A program made the translations under genes and the position numbers. Of a stretch of DNA of 64,000 nucleotides, positions 24,294 to 32,502 are shown one piece after another; within the stretch, counting starts at the first letter, position 1; the number at the start of each line of letters is the position of its first letter. The stretch is from Pseudomonas khavaziana. GTDB lineage: Bacteria > Pseudomonadota > Gammaproteobacteria > Pseudomonadales > Pseudomonadaceae. The notes below the pieces were generated by a model that ran no database searches, was not told the DNA's origin, and worked only from the letters and a program-made list of their open reading frames with translations. The stretch spans positions 48,342 through 112,341 of the forward strand of contig NZ_JAHSTT010000017.1 in assembly GCF_019145205.1 (NCBI RefSeq), in the 5' to 3' direction.

Positions 24294-25537
24294 AGGGTTT
24301 CCCCAAAGGCTTGGGCCACGCGCAGGGCGCTGACCACGCCGTCTTCGTGAAAGCCGTTGGCCCAGTAGGCCCCGCAGTAAAAGGTATTGCGCACGCCGTT
24401 CAATTCTTCCCAGCGTGCCTGCGCCGCCACCGCGGCCAGGCTGTATTGCGGATGGGCGTAGGTGTAGCGCGCCAGGATCTTCAACGGGTTGATCATCGGC
24501 GTCTGGTTGAGGCTGACGCAAAAGGTGGTGGCGCTGTCGATGCCTTGCAGGATGTTCATGTCGTAGGTCACGGCGGCCTGTTGTTGCGTGTTGCCTGCCA
24601 GCCGGTAGTTCCAGCTGGCCCAAGCCAGTTTGCGGTCGGGCAGCAGGCGCGTGTCGGTGTGCAGCACCACGTCGTTGTCGGCGTAGGGCAGGGCACCGAG
24701 GATCTGTTGTTCGGCCTGGCTGGGGTCATCGAGCAAGGCCAGGGCCTGATCGCTGTGGCAGGCGAACACCACGCGGTCAAAGGTTTCGCTGCCGGCCGGG
24801 CTGTGGATAACCACACCCTCGTCGGTGCGTTGCACCTTATGCACAGGGCAATTGAGCCGTATCTGTTCGCGAAAGCTGCGGGTCAGCGGCTCGATATAAC
24901 GGCTGGAGCCGCCTTCGATCACGCACCATTGCGGACGGTTGCTCACCGAGAGCAAGCCGTGGTTCTTGAAGAAACGCACAAAAAATTGCAGCGGGAACTT
25001 GAGCATATCGGCCAGGGACATCGACCAGATGGCCGCGCCCATCGGCACGATGTAATGCCGGATAAACCTGGGGCCATAGCCGCCAGCGGTGAGGTAATCG
25101 CCCAGGGTCATGTCGGCGCTGATGCGCTGCTCCTGCAAGTCCAGCGGCGCCTGGCGATTGAAGCGCAGGATATCGCGCAACATGCCCCAGAACCCCGGCG
25201 ACAGAATATTGCGGCGCTGGGCAAACAGGCTGTTGAGGTTGTTGCCGTTGTACTCAAAGCCGGTGCTTTGGTCGCACACCGAAAAGCTCATCTCGGTGGG
25301 TTTGAACCTGACCCCGATCTGTTCCAGCAGGCGGATGAAGTTCGGGTAGGTCCAGTCGTTGAACACAATGAAGCCCGTGTCCACCGCATAGCTTTTGCCG
25401 TCGACCGTCACGTTGGCCGTATGGGTATGCCCGCCAATGCAGTCATTGGCTTCAAACAGCGTAATGTCGTGGCGACGGCTGAGCAGGTAGGCGCTGGTCA
25501 GCCCGGCGATGCCGCTGCCGATAATGGCGATCTTCAC
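24290..25537 (-). CDS. FAD-dependent amine-oxidase-like oxidoreductase (COG2907)
   Basis: A 415-residue flavoprotein with an N-terminal dinucleotide fold (IIGSGIAGLTSAYLLSRRHDITLFEA). Downstream motifs such as GGHTHTANVTVDGKSYAVDTGF and the C-terminal YCGAYWANGFHEDG place it in COG2907, proposed to act on fatty acids together with the CFA-like methyltransferase. The start is GTG at 25535-25537, overlapping the SDR stop. It is translationally linked to both neighbours. Confidence 0.88.
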   Translation of the reverse strand: MKIAIIGSGIAGLTSAYLLSRRHDITLFEANDCIGGHTHTANVTVDGKSYAVDTGFIVFNDWTYPNFIRLLEQIGVRFKPTEMSFSVCDQSTGFEYNGNNLNSLFAQRRNILSPGFWGMLRDILRFNRQAPLDLQEQRISADMTLGDYLTAGGYGPRFIRHYIVPMGAAIWSMSLADMLKFPLQFFVRFFKNHGLLSVSNRPQWCVIEGGSSRYIEPLTRSFREQIRLNCPVHKVQRTDEGVVIHSPAGSETFDRVVFACHSDQALALLDDPSQAEQQILGALPYADNDVVLHTDTRLLPDRKLAWASWNYRLAGNTQQQAAVTYDMNILQGIDSATTFCVSLNQTPMINPLKILARYTYAHPQYSLAAVAAQARWEELNGVRNTFYCGAYWANGFHEDGVVSALRVAQAFGETL

Positions 25538-26316
25538 AGGTCGTCCTTCTTCGGTGGCGGGCTGCGCAGCATGCGTTTGCCGATGATCAGTTGCGCGCGG
25601 TTGGGCAGCTTCGACAGCGGCCACAAGGTGGCAATGAACATGGCCGGAAAGGCGATTTCCAGCGGGCGTTTTTCCAGCTTGGCGAAGATGTGTTTCGCCG
25701 CTTTGTCGGCCGGCCAGCTCAAGGGCATGGGGAAATCATTGCGTTCGGTCAGCGGCGTGTCGACAAAGCCTGGGCTGATCACGGTGACATCGATGTTTTC
25801 CGGCGACAGGCCGATACGCAGGGATTCGAACAAGTAACGCAGGCCGGCCTTGGATGCGCCGTAGGCTTCGGCGCGGGGCATGGGCAGGTAGGTCACGGCG
25901 CTGGCCACGCCCACCAGGTGCGGGGTACGCCCGGCGCGCAACAGCGGCAGCCCGGCCTCGATGCAATAACTGCTGGCCAGCAGGTTGGTACGCACCACGT
26001 GTTCGATGATCGAGGCATCAAATTGCCGGGCGTCCACATACTCACAGGTGCCGGCGTTGAGGATCACCGTGTCCAGTGAACCCCAGACCTCGCTGATACG
26101 CTCACCGATCTCGCGCACGGTCTGGCTGTTGGTCAAGTCGCCGGCCACCACCAGCACTTGCCCCGGATAGCGATGGGCGAGCGCTTCCAGCGGGCCTTTA
26201 GTGCGGGAGCTGAGCGCCACGTGGGCGCCGCTGTCGAGCAACTCCACGGCCAGCGCGGCACCGATACCACTGCTGGCGCCGGTCAGCCAGTAACGACGGG
26301 GCGGTGTAAGGCTCAT
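25534..26316 (-). CDS. Short-chain dehydrogenase/reductase
   Basis: A 260-residue SDR with the cofactor motif TGASSGIG near the N terminus and the catalytic YxxxK as YGASK. The start (MSLTPPRRYW, ATG 26314-26316) has a GGAG site and overlaps the stop of the NTF2-like gene. The C terminus is basic and ends KKDDL. Substrate unknown; similar SDRs accompany the COG2907 and CFA-like genes in other light or singlet-oxygen regulons. Confidence 0.87.
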   Translation of the reverse strand: MSLTPPRRYWLTGASSGIGAALAVELLDSGAHVALSSRTKGPLEALAHRYPGQVLVVAGDLTNSQTVREIGERISEVWGSLDTVILNAGTCEYVDARQFDASIIEHVVRTNLLASSYCIEAGLPLLRAGRTPHLVGVASAVTYLPMPRAEAYGASKAGLRYLFESLRIGLSPENIDVTVISPGFVDTPLTERNDFPMPLSWPADKAAKHIFAKLEKRPLEIAFPAMFIATLWPLSKLPNRAQLIIGKRMLRSPPPKKDDL

Positions 26317-26735
26317 CCCATTCTCCTTTTCAGCCAACGAATAACGCGACCCAGTAGGGGGACATGTTCATAGAGCAGGGCGCCGGCATCGAAATAGTCG
26401 CGATGGCGGTAAACCGTGTCGTGCCACATCAAATGGGAACAGCCTGGCACTTCGATCACCTGGCCGCCGGCCAGGCGTGGGTGACGAAAACGCATCGTCC
26501 AGCGTAGGTAGCCTTCGCCTTCGGCCACGGTATCGAAGCCGTGGAAGTCAAAATCCAGCTGGCTGACGTTGCTGTACAAGTCGGCAAAGTAACGCCGCAA
26601 TGCGGGCAGGCCCTGGACTTCATGCAGGGGATCGGCAAAGGCGATGTCGTCGCTGTACAGGCTGCCAAGCAGGTGCAGATTGTGCTTGTCCAGCGTGGCG
26701 AAGGTGTGGGCGAACTGGCGCAGGAAGTCACTCAT
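26313..26735 (-). CDS. SnoaL/NTF2-like small protein
   Basis: A 140-residue protein with the alpha-plus-beta pattern of the NTF2/SnoaL fold (FATLDKHNLHLLGSLYSDDIAFADPLHEV opening). It overlaps phrB by eight bases and the SDR gene by four. Members in this context have no assigned reaction. The C terminus is strongly basic (IRWLKRRMG). Confidence 0.8.
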   Translation of the reverse strand: MSDFLRQFAHTFATLDKHNLHLLGSLYSDDIAFADPLHEVQGLPALRRYFADLYSNVSQLDFDFHGFDTVAEGEGYLRWTMRFRHPRLAGGQVIEVPGCSHLMWHDTVYRHRDYFDAGALLYEHVPLLGRVIRWLKRRMG

Positions 26736-28170
26736 GTTCGGCCATCTCCTGTCGCGAAGGCAGCCGGCGAAAAGCGGCCAAGGCGCGCTCGCGGGACTGT
26801 TTCAAATCGACGATGGCACGCGGGTAATCCGCCACGCCGAACAGGCCGCCAGCCGCTTCGGGGTTGTGCACTTGTTTTTTATTCAGTGCGGCCAGCTCCG
26901 GGAGCCAGCGTTTGATGAACACGCCGTCGCCGTCGAATTTTTCCGATTGGCTCAGCGGGCTGAATATCCGGAAATACGGCGCAGAGTCGGTGCCGGTGGA
27001 CGAACTCCACTGCCAGCCGCCGTTGTTGGCTGCCAGGTCGCCATCGATGAGGTGGCGCATAAAGAAGCGCTCACCTTCGCGCCAGTCGATCAGCAGGTTC
27101 TTGGTCAGGAACATCGCCACCACCATGCGCAGGCGGTTGTGCATCCAGCCGGTTTCCAGCAGTTGGCGCATGGCCGCGTCGATGATCGGCAAGCCGGTGC
27201 GCGCCTGTTGCCAGGCGGCCAGGTCCTCGGGCGCCTTGCGCCAGGCCAGCGCTTCGGTTTCCGGGCGAAACGCGCGGTGGCGGGAAACCCGAGGGTAGCC
27301 CACCAGAATGTGTTTATAGAACTCGCGCCACAGCAGCTCGTTGATCCAGGTGATGGCGCCGATGTCGCCGCTTTCGAACTCGCCCTGGTTGGTTTGCAGC
27401 GCGGCGTGCAAGCACTGGCGCGGCGAAACCACACCGGCGGCCAGGTAGGCAGAAAGCTGACTGGTGCCGGGCTTGGCCGGAAAGTCGCGTTCGTCCTTGT
27501 AATAGCTGATCTGCTGATCGGCGAAGGCATCGAGGCGACGGCGCGCTTCGTCTTCGCCTGCGGGCCAGAGCGCACGCAAGGTTTCGCTGGGTGTTTGGAA
27601 ACCTTCGACTGTCGTCGGCACAGGGTCGCTCTTCACGCCAAGTTCGGCCTGGGCCTTTGGCGTCGGCACCACGCGGGGCAGGGCGCTGTGCAGGCGGCTG
27701 TAGCAGACCTTGCGGAACTGGCTGAACACCTGAAAGTAGGTGCCGGTCTTGGTCAGCACACTACCCGGCTGGAAAAACAGTTGGTCCAGGTAGCTGTGGA
27801 AGATCACACCGTCCGCTTCCAGGGCCTGGGCCACGGCGCTGTCGCGGCGGCTCTCGTGAATGCCGTATTCCTCGTTGACGTGTACCGACTCCACCGACAG
27901 CTCGCGGCACAGTTGACTCAGCACCGTCGGCGCCTGGTCCCAGGTCGCGGCGTGGCGGATTAACAGCGGGATGTTGAGGTTGCCCAGTGCTTGGCTCAGG
28001 TGCTGCAGGTTGCGCAGCCAGAAATCGACTTTGCACGGCGCGTCATCGTGGGCCAGCCATTGCTCGGGGGTGATCAGGTAAACAGCCGCGACGGGGCCGC
28101 GCTGGCTCGCGGCAGCCAGGGCAGTGTTGTCGTGCAGGCGCAAGTCGGTGCGCAGCCAGATCAGATGCAT
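26728..28170 (-). CDS. phrB: Deoxyribodipyrimidine photolyase
   Basis: A 480-residue class I CPD photolyase, which uses blue light and FAD to split pyrimidine dimers. The N-terminal antenna domain (MHLIWLRTDLRLHDNTAL) and the C-terminal FAD domain with TGLPIIDAAMRQLLETGWMHNRLR and WEFYKHI-like segments are complete. The ATG directly abuts the MerR gene stop. It is in one transcription unit with a MerR regulator and lipid-modification genes, implying light-dependent control. Confidence 0.97.
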   Translation of the reverse strand: MHLIWLRTDLRLHDNTALAAASQRGPVAAVYLITPEQWLAHDDAPCKVDFWLRNLQHLSQALGNLNIPLLIRHAATWDQAPTVLSQLCRELSVESVHVNEEYGIHESRRDSAVAQALEADGVIFHSYLDQLFFQPGSVLTKTGTYFQVFSQFRKVCYSRLHSALPRVVPTPKAQAELGVKSDPVPTTVEGFQTPSETLRALWPAGEDEARRRLDAFADQQISYYKDERDFPAKPGTSQLSAYLAAGVVSPRQCLHAALQTNQGEFESGDIGAITWINELLWREFYKHILVGYPRVSRHRAFRPETEALAWRKAPEDLAAWQQARTGLPIIDAAMRQLLETGWMHNRLRMVVAMFLTKNLLIDWREGERFFMRHLIDGDLAANNGGWQWSSSTGTDSAPYFRIFSPLSQSEKFDGDGVFIKRWLPELAALNKKQVHNPEAAGGLFGVADYPRAIVDLKQSRERALAAFRRLPSRQEMAEHE

Positions 28171-29100
28171 TTAGACAATTCCACGCTGGATCAATAATTG
28201 ATGGGCCGACAACAGGTCCTCGGCCACGGACAACTCGGGGATGTCCTGGGTTAATACGCCCAACTCGGCGTGGTGGATGCACACCGTTGGTCCGGCAATC
28301 ACCGTTGGGCAACTAATGCCGCCCAACAGTTTGCTGAGTGCCGGCACCTGCAGGGCCTTGCTCGAATACAGCAGCACCGCACGCGGTTGCAGGTGTTCCA
28401 CCGCCAGGGCCAGTTCGCCGACCGGCAGCGGCCAATCGAACACTTCCACCGGGCAATCGGCACTGCTGGCTAGCCAAGCGCTTAGCCACAGGTGGGGTTC
28501 CAGGGGCAGGTCGGAGTGATTGACCAGCAACAGCGGCGCGCCGTGGAGTTGACGATTGTTGTGATAGATCCGTGCGCCGAACTTGCTGCGCAACCAGGAC
28601 AGGAAAAACACCCGCTCCATCTGCGCGCCGAACTGGCCCTGCCAGCGCTGTTCCAGCTCGTTGAGCAGCGGCAGCATCAGTTGCTCGCACAGGGTGCGCG
28701 GCGGGTACAGCGCCATGGCCTGGTTGAACGCGTCATCGACCCGGCGTTCGGCCAGTTCACTGATGGCACTCACCAAGTGCTGGCGCAGGCTCTGCCACTC
28801 GTTTTCCATCGGCTCCGGGCTGCCTTGGGCGGAGTCGATCAGCCCCTTGACCTGGCTGACCGGCACGCCGCGATTGAGCCAGGTGAGGATGGCCTGGATG
28901 CGTTGCACGTGTTCGGCGCTGAACAACCGATGCCCTTTGGGTGTGCGCTGGGGCACGATGAGGCCATAGCGGCGCTCCCACGCGCGCAGTGTCACCGCAT
29001 TCACGCCGGTCTGGCGCGCCACTTCGCGGATCGGCAACCAGCCGTTTTCCAGGGCCAGGGCAATGTCTTCGCCGGGTTCGTCGAGCAGGGCAGGTTTCAT
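28171..29100 (-). CDS. MerR-family regulator of the LitR/CarH group lacking B12-binding motifs
   Basis: A 309-residue regulator with an N-terminal MerR helix-turn-helix (LPIREVARQTGVNAVTLRAWERRYGLI, about residues 20-46) and a long C-terminal region shaped like the light-sensing MerR proteins LitR/CarH. The cobalamin signatures of CarH are absent: the Wx9EH element appears as W-x8-ER, and no DxHxxG is found. This fits the B12-independent class II LitR type described in Pseudomonas. It probably controls its own operon through the TGTACA boxes upstream. It is three bases from the YbgA-like gene. Confidence 0.85.
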   Translation of the reverse strand: MKPALLDEPGEDIALALENGWLPIREVARQTGVNAVTLRAWERRYGLIVPQRTPKGHRLFSAEHVQRIQAILTWLNRGVPVSQVKGLIDSAQGSPEPMENEWQSLRQHLVSAISELAERRVDDAFNQAMALYPPRTLCEQLMLPLLNELEQRWQGQFGAQMERVFFLSWLRSKFGARIYHNNRQLHGAPLLLVNHSDLPLEPHLWLSAWLASSADCPVEVFDWPLPVGELALAVEHLQPRAVLLYSSKALQVPALSKLLGGISCPTVIAGPTVCIHHAELGVLTQDIPELSVAEDLLSAHQLLIQRGIV

Positions 29101-29103
29101 GGG

Positions 29104-30063
29104 TTAGATCGCATTACGCAGGCTGAGGTTTTCCGGGTGCGGTTGCAGGTAGGCCTGCTGCGCAATATAGCGGTCCGGATGTTGGCGAAAGTGATGCTTG
29201 AGCAGGGTCAGCGGCACCACCAGCGGCACGATGCCGTGGCGGTATTGGCCGATAACGGTCTGCATTTCCTGTTTGTCATCGTCGCTGATGGCCTGCTTGA
29301 GGTAGCCGCTGATGTGTTGCAGCACGTTGGTGTGAGTACCGCGGGTAGCGCACTTTTTCAGGCCCGTCATCAGCTCGCTGAAATAGCCGTGGGCCAGTGC
29401 CGGGAGATCGACGTCCTTGCCCATGCTGCCGAGCAAATGGCCCAGGCTTTTGTAATGCGCCGGGCTGTGGGCCATCAGCAGGTATTTGTAACGCGAGTGG
29501 AACGTCAGCAGGCGGTGACGGGTGAGGCCCTCGGCCAGCAATTGCTGCCAACTGGCGTACACGAAAACTCGGGTCAGGAAGTTTTCGCGCAGTACCGGGT
29601 CATTCAGGCGGCCGTCTTCTTCCACCGGCAGGTTGGGATGGCGGGCGCAGAATGCGCGGGCGTAGATACCGCGCCCGCCGCCGTCGACGGGCGTGCCGTT
29701 GTCGCGGTATATCTTGACCCGTTCAAGGCCGCAGGATGGCGACTTCTGCATGAAAATGTAACCGCACAGGTCGGTGTGTTCCCGCGCCATTCGCTGGCCG
29801 TAGTCGTCCAGAGGCTGCGTGACGTTGAGTTCACGGTTTACCGTACCAACGGCTTGCGGCGCGGCAGGATCGCCCACCAGGCGGATCGGCTCCCGAGGGA
29901 TACCCAGGCCGATGGCGACTTCCGGGCACAGCGGCACAAAATCGAAATAGTCGCTGAGGGTCTGGGTGCACAGCAGGGATTGTTTATGCCCACCGTTGAA
30001 GCGCACGTTTTCACCCAGGAGGCAGGCACTGATGGCGATCTTCGGTTTTGCATTGCTGGACAT
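29104..30063 (-). CDS. YbgA-like protein (DUF523 plus DUF1722)
   Basis: A 319-residue two-domain protein: DUF523 (ISACLLGENVRFNGGHK and the KSPSCG motif) then DUF1722/YbgA (FHSRYKYLLMAHSPAHYKSLGHLLG). The ATG at 30061-30063 has GAGG eight bases upstream and is preferred to a TTG two codons earlier. It is the first gene after the promoter at 30120-30147. ybgA is next to phr in E. coli too, so the association with photorepair is long-standing; the activity is not established here. Confidence 0.88.
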   Translation of the reverse strand: MSSNAKPKIAISACLLGENVRFNGGHKQSLLCTQTLSDYFDFVPLCPEVAIGLGIPREPIRLVGDPAAPQAVGTVNRELNVTQPLDDYGQRMAREHTDLCGYIFMQKSPSCGLERVKIYRDNGTPVDGGGRGIYARAFCARHPNLPVEEDGRLNDPVLRENFLTRVFVYASWQQLLAEGLTRHRLLTFHSRYKYLLMAHSPAHYKSLGHLLGSMGKDVDLPALAHGYFSELMTGLKKCATRGTHTNVLQHISGYLKQAISDDDKQEMQTVIGQYRHGIVPLVVPLTLLKHHFRQHPDRYIAQQAYLQPHPENLSLRNAI

Positions 30064-30085
30064 AAGCAAACCTCTGCAATAATCC

Positions 30086-30109
30086 TGTACAAATCAATTA
30101 ATCTGTACA
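30086..30109 (-). promoter_or_regulatory. Paired TGTACA box, downstream operator of the photolyase operon
   Basis: TGTACA-N12-TGTACA, a 24-base near-palindrome lying between the predicted transcription start and the first gene. It shares TCAATTAAT in its spacer with the box at 30136-30159. Likely binding site of the MerR regulator, by inference. Confidence 0.65.
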
Positions 30110-30119
30110 ACTACACCTC

Positions 30120-30147
30120 ATCATAGATTCGATGTTGTACAAGTCAA
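30120..30147 (-). promoter_or_regulatory. Sigma-70-type promoter of the nine-gene photolyase operon
   Basis: On the minus strand TTGACT (30142-30147), 16 bases, then TATGAT (30120-30125). Expected start near 30113, giving a leader of about 50 bases. The -35 region overlaps the upstream TGTACA box and the leader contains the downstream box. Confidence 0.7.
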
Positions 30148-30159
30148 TTAATTTGTATA
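30136..30159 (-). promoter_or_regulatory. Paired TGTACA box overlapping the -35 of the photolyase operon
   Basis: TGTACA-N12-TGTATA with the same 18-base half-site period as at 30086, and 50 bases from it. It covers the -35 element, which suggests repression when bound. Confidence 0.65.
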
Positions 30160-30176
30160 AGTTTTTTGCAGGCGAG

Positions 30177-30392
30177 CTATTTCCAGCCCATATGCCAGGC
30201 CGCAGGGTCTTTCAACGTTTGCCAGGGCAAGCGCTCAGCGCGTAGGGTCAGGATGGCTTGCAATTCGATCTCCAGCACAGTGCCTTCTTCGTCACGAAAT
30301 ATTTCAGTGACCAGAAAATGTTTTTCCTTGCGGCGGGGCTGTGCTGCCGTCCATTTCGACAGCAGCAGTTTGGCGGGATTGATGCGATTCAT
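30177..30392 (-). CDS. TIGR02450-family Trp-containing small protein
   Basis: A 71-residue protein beginning MNRINPAKLLLSKWTAA with KEKHFLVTEI further in, the pattern of the TIGR02450 family often found with photolyase or cryptochrome genes. The ATG at 30390-30392 overlaps the stop of the renalase-like gene (ATGA). Function unknown. Confidence 0.8.
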   Translation of the reverse strand: MNRINPAKLLLSKWTAAQPRRKEKHFLVTEIFRDEEGTVLEIELQAILTLRAERLPWQTLKDPAAWHMGWK

Positions 30393-31375
30393 TGCAGATG
30401 CTCGATCAAGCGTCGCGCCGCTTCCTGGCCGCTGAGCCAGGCGCCCTCCACACGGCCGGAGAGGCACCAGTCACCGCAGACGAACAAGCCCAGGTCAGCA
30501 TCGGCCAGCACTCCGAACTCATGGCTGCTGGACGGCCGGGCGTAGAGCCAGCGGTGCGCCAGGCTGAACGACGGCGCGGGCATGGCGCTGTGCAGCAACT
30601 CTGCGAATGCACCGTGCAGGTGTTCGATCACCGCTTCCTTGGGCAGGTCCAGGTGGGCCTTGCTCCAGGCGCTGGTGGCGTGCAGCACCCAGGTGTCGAG
30701 AGCGGTGTCACGTCCGGGTTTGCTGCGGTTGCGTGCCAGCCAATCCAAGGGGCTGTCTTGTACGAAGCAGCCCTCCATCGGGGTATCCAGGGGCTTGTCG
30801 AATGCCAGGGCGATGGCCCAGGTCGGGTCCATCTTTACGCCGGCTGCAGCACTCGCCAGTTTGGGCGCGGCGGCCAGCAACGTGGTGGCTTGGGGCGCTG
30901 GCGTGGCGACGATCACATGGCTGAAGGGACCATGGTTGCCGCCGTCCGCGTCGAGCAAATTCCAGTGCTGCGTACCTTGGAATACCTCGGTGATACGGCA
31001 ACCGAATTCCACCGGCAGGTCATCGAGCAACGCGCGTGTAATGGCGCTCATGCGCGGCGTACCGACCCAGCGGATCTGTTCATCGGGGGAGGGCGTCAGT
31101 TGGCCGGACTTGAAATTGTACAGCTGGGGCTTCCATTGCTCTGCCCAGCCGTTGCTTTGCCAGCGCTGCACTTCGTTGACGAAGCGCCGGTCACGGGCGG
31201 TGAAGTATTGCGCACCCATGTCCAGCGCACCGGCGTCACTGCGCTTGCTGGACATGCGGCCACCGCTGCCGCGGCTTTTATCGAAGAGTTGTACGGCGTG
31301 CCCGGCGTCTTGTAACGCTCGGGCAGCGGAGAGACCGGCGATGCCGGCACCAATGATCGCGATGGGAACAGTCAT
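30389..31375 (-). CDS. Renalase-like FAD-dependent oxidoreductase
   Basis: A 328-residue flavoprotein with the N-terminal FAD motif IIGAGIAGLSAARALQDAGH, then FDKSRGSGGRMSSKR and the C-terminal FVCGDWCLSGRVEGAWLSG. This is the bacterial renalase pattern, an enzyme group known to oxidise isomeric (2- or 6-) dihydro-NAD(P). It heads a two-gene operon with the TIGR02450 gene, and a TGTACA-N12-GGTATA box lies about 50 bases before its ATG. The substrate here is inferred from family only. Confidence 0.85.
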   Translation of the reverse strand: MTVPIAIIGAGIAGLSAARALQDAGHAVQLFDKSRGSGGRMSSKRSDAGALDMGAQYFTARDRRFVNEVQRWQSNGWAEQWKPQLYNFKSGQLTPSPDEQIRWVGTPRMSAITRALLDDLPVEFGCRITEVFQGTQHWNLLDADGGNHGPFSHVIVATPAPQATTLLAAAPKLASAAAGVKMDPTWAIALAFDKPLDTPMEGCFVQDSPLDWLARNRSKPGRDTALDTWVLHATSAWSKAHLDLPKEAVIEHLHGAFAELLHSAMPAPSFSLAHRWLYARPSSSHEFGVLADADLGLFVCGDWCLSGRVEGAWLSGQEAARRLIEHLQ

Positions 31376-31424
31376 GGGAGGCCTCGTTTTACCGTTGGGT
31401 ACAGACTACGCCGACACCAATAGC

Positions 31425-31448
31425 TGTACAATATTGTTTTTTGGTATA
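31425..31448 (-). promoter_or_regulatory. Paired TGTACA-type box upstream of the renalase-like operon
   Basis: TGTACA-N12-GGTATA, one mismatch from the boxes at 30086 and 30136 and with the same 18-base period. A possible minus-strand promoter TTGTAC-N17-TAGTCT overlaps it. Confidence 0.6.
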
Positions 31449-31588
31449 AGTTTTGGCGTGCCTGAATGTGTGGCGTGACCTATGGTTAAAGCTAAGGCTT
31501 AAACACCCGTCACGCTCGATTATCAAATTGATCCCTGCTTATAAAATAGACCAGTGAGCGGCGGCGAACGTTACATGAGGAGAGTCCC

Positions 31589-32488
31589 ATGCATATTTTG
31601 CTGACCGGCGGTACCGGCCTGATTGGCCGTCAACTCTGCAAGCACTGGCTCGCCCAGGGTCATCGCCTGACGGTGTTGAGTCGGCAACCGGAAACGGTCG
31701 CCCAGGTATGCGGTGATAAGGTGCTTGGGGTCGCTCGTCTGCAAGAGGTGATTGGCACGGTGGACGCGGTGGTCAATCTGGCGGGCGCGCCCATTGCCGA
31801 TCGGCCCTGGACGCACAAACGCAAGGCGTTGCTGTGGAGCAGTCGCATCAGCCTCACGGAATCCCTGGTGGCGTGGATGGAGGGGCTGGAGCAAAAGCCG
31901 ACGGTACTGATCTCCGGTTCCGCCGTGGGTTGGTATGGTGACGGCGGTGAGCGCGAATTGACTGAGGCCAGCGGCCCGGTACTGGATGATTTCCCCAGCC
32001 AGCTGTGCATTGCCTGGGAAGAAACCGCCCAGCGTGCCGAAGCCCTGGGCATACGTGTGGTGCTGGTGCGCACTGGCCTGGTGCTGGCGGCCGAGGGCGG
32101 CTTTTTGTCGCGCCTGTTGCTGCCGTTCAAACTGGCGCTGGGCGGGCCGATCGGCAAGGGTCGGCAGTGGATGCCCTGGGTGCATATCAAGGATCAAATC
32201 GCCCTGATTGATTTTCTTCTGCACAAGGAAGACGCCAGCGGTCCTTATAATGCCTGCGCGCCTCACCCGGTGCGTAACCGCGAGTTTGCCAAGACCCTGG
32301 GCCAGGTGTTGCACCGCCCGGCGTTCATGCCGATGCCGGCCTTCGCGTTGAAGGTTGGTCTGGGAGAGTTGTCCGGCCTGTTGCTGGGCGGGCAAAAGGC
32401 ACTGCCCGAGCGGCTGTTGGCGGCGGGTTTCACTTTCCAGTTCACTGAATTGCGTGCGGCTCTGGACGACTTGTCCAGCCGCCTCTAG
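31589..32488 (+). CDS. YfcH-like NAD-dependent epimerase/dehydratase family protein
   Basis: A 299-residue extended SDR of the TIGR01777/YfcH family with N-terminal GGTGLIG and a C-terminal DUF1731-like segment. An AGGAG site lies just upstream of the ATG. The substrate is not known. It ends 14 bases before hemH and is probably co-transcribed with it. Confidence 0.88.
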   Translation: MHILLTGGTGLIGRQLCKHWLAQGHRLTVLSRQPETVAQVCGDKVLGVARLQEVIGTVDAVVNLAGAPIADRPWTHKRKALLWSSRISLTESLVAWMEGLEQKPTVLISGSAVGWYGDGGERELTEASGPVLDDFPSQLCIAWEETAQRAEALGIRVVLVRTGLVLAAEGGFLSRLLLPFKLALGGPIGKGRQWMPWVHIKDQIALIDFLLHKEDASGPYNACAPHPVRNREFAKTLGQVLHRPAFMPMPAFALKVGLGELSGLLLGGQKALPERLLAAGFTFQFTELRAALDDLSSRL

Positions 32489-32502
32489 AGATAGGATGTT
32501 GC

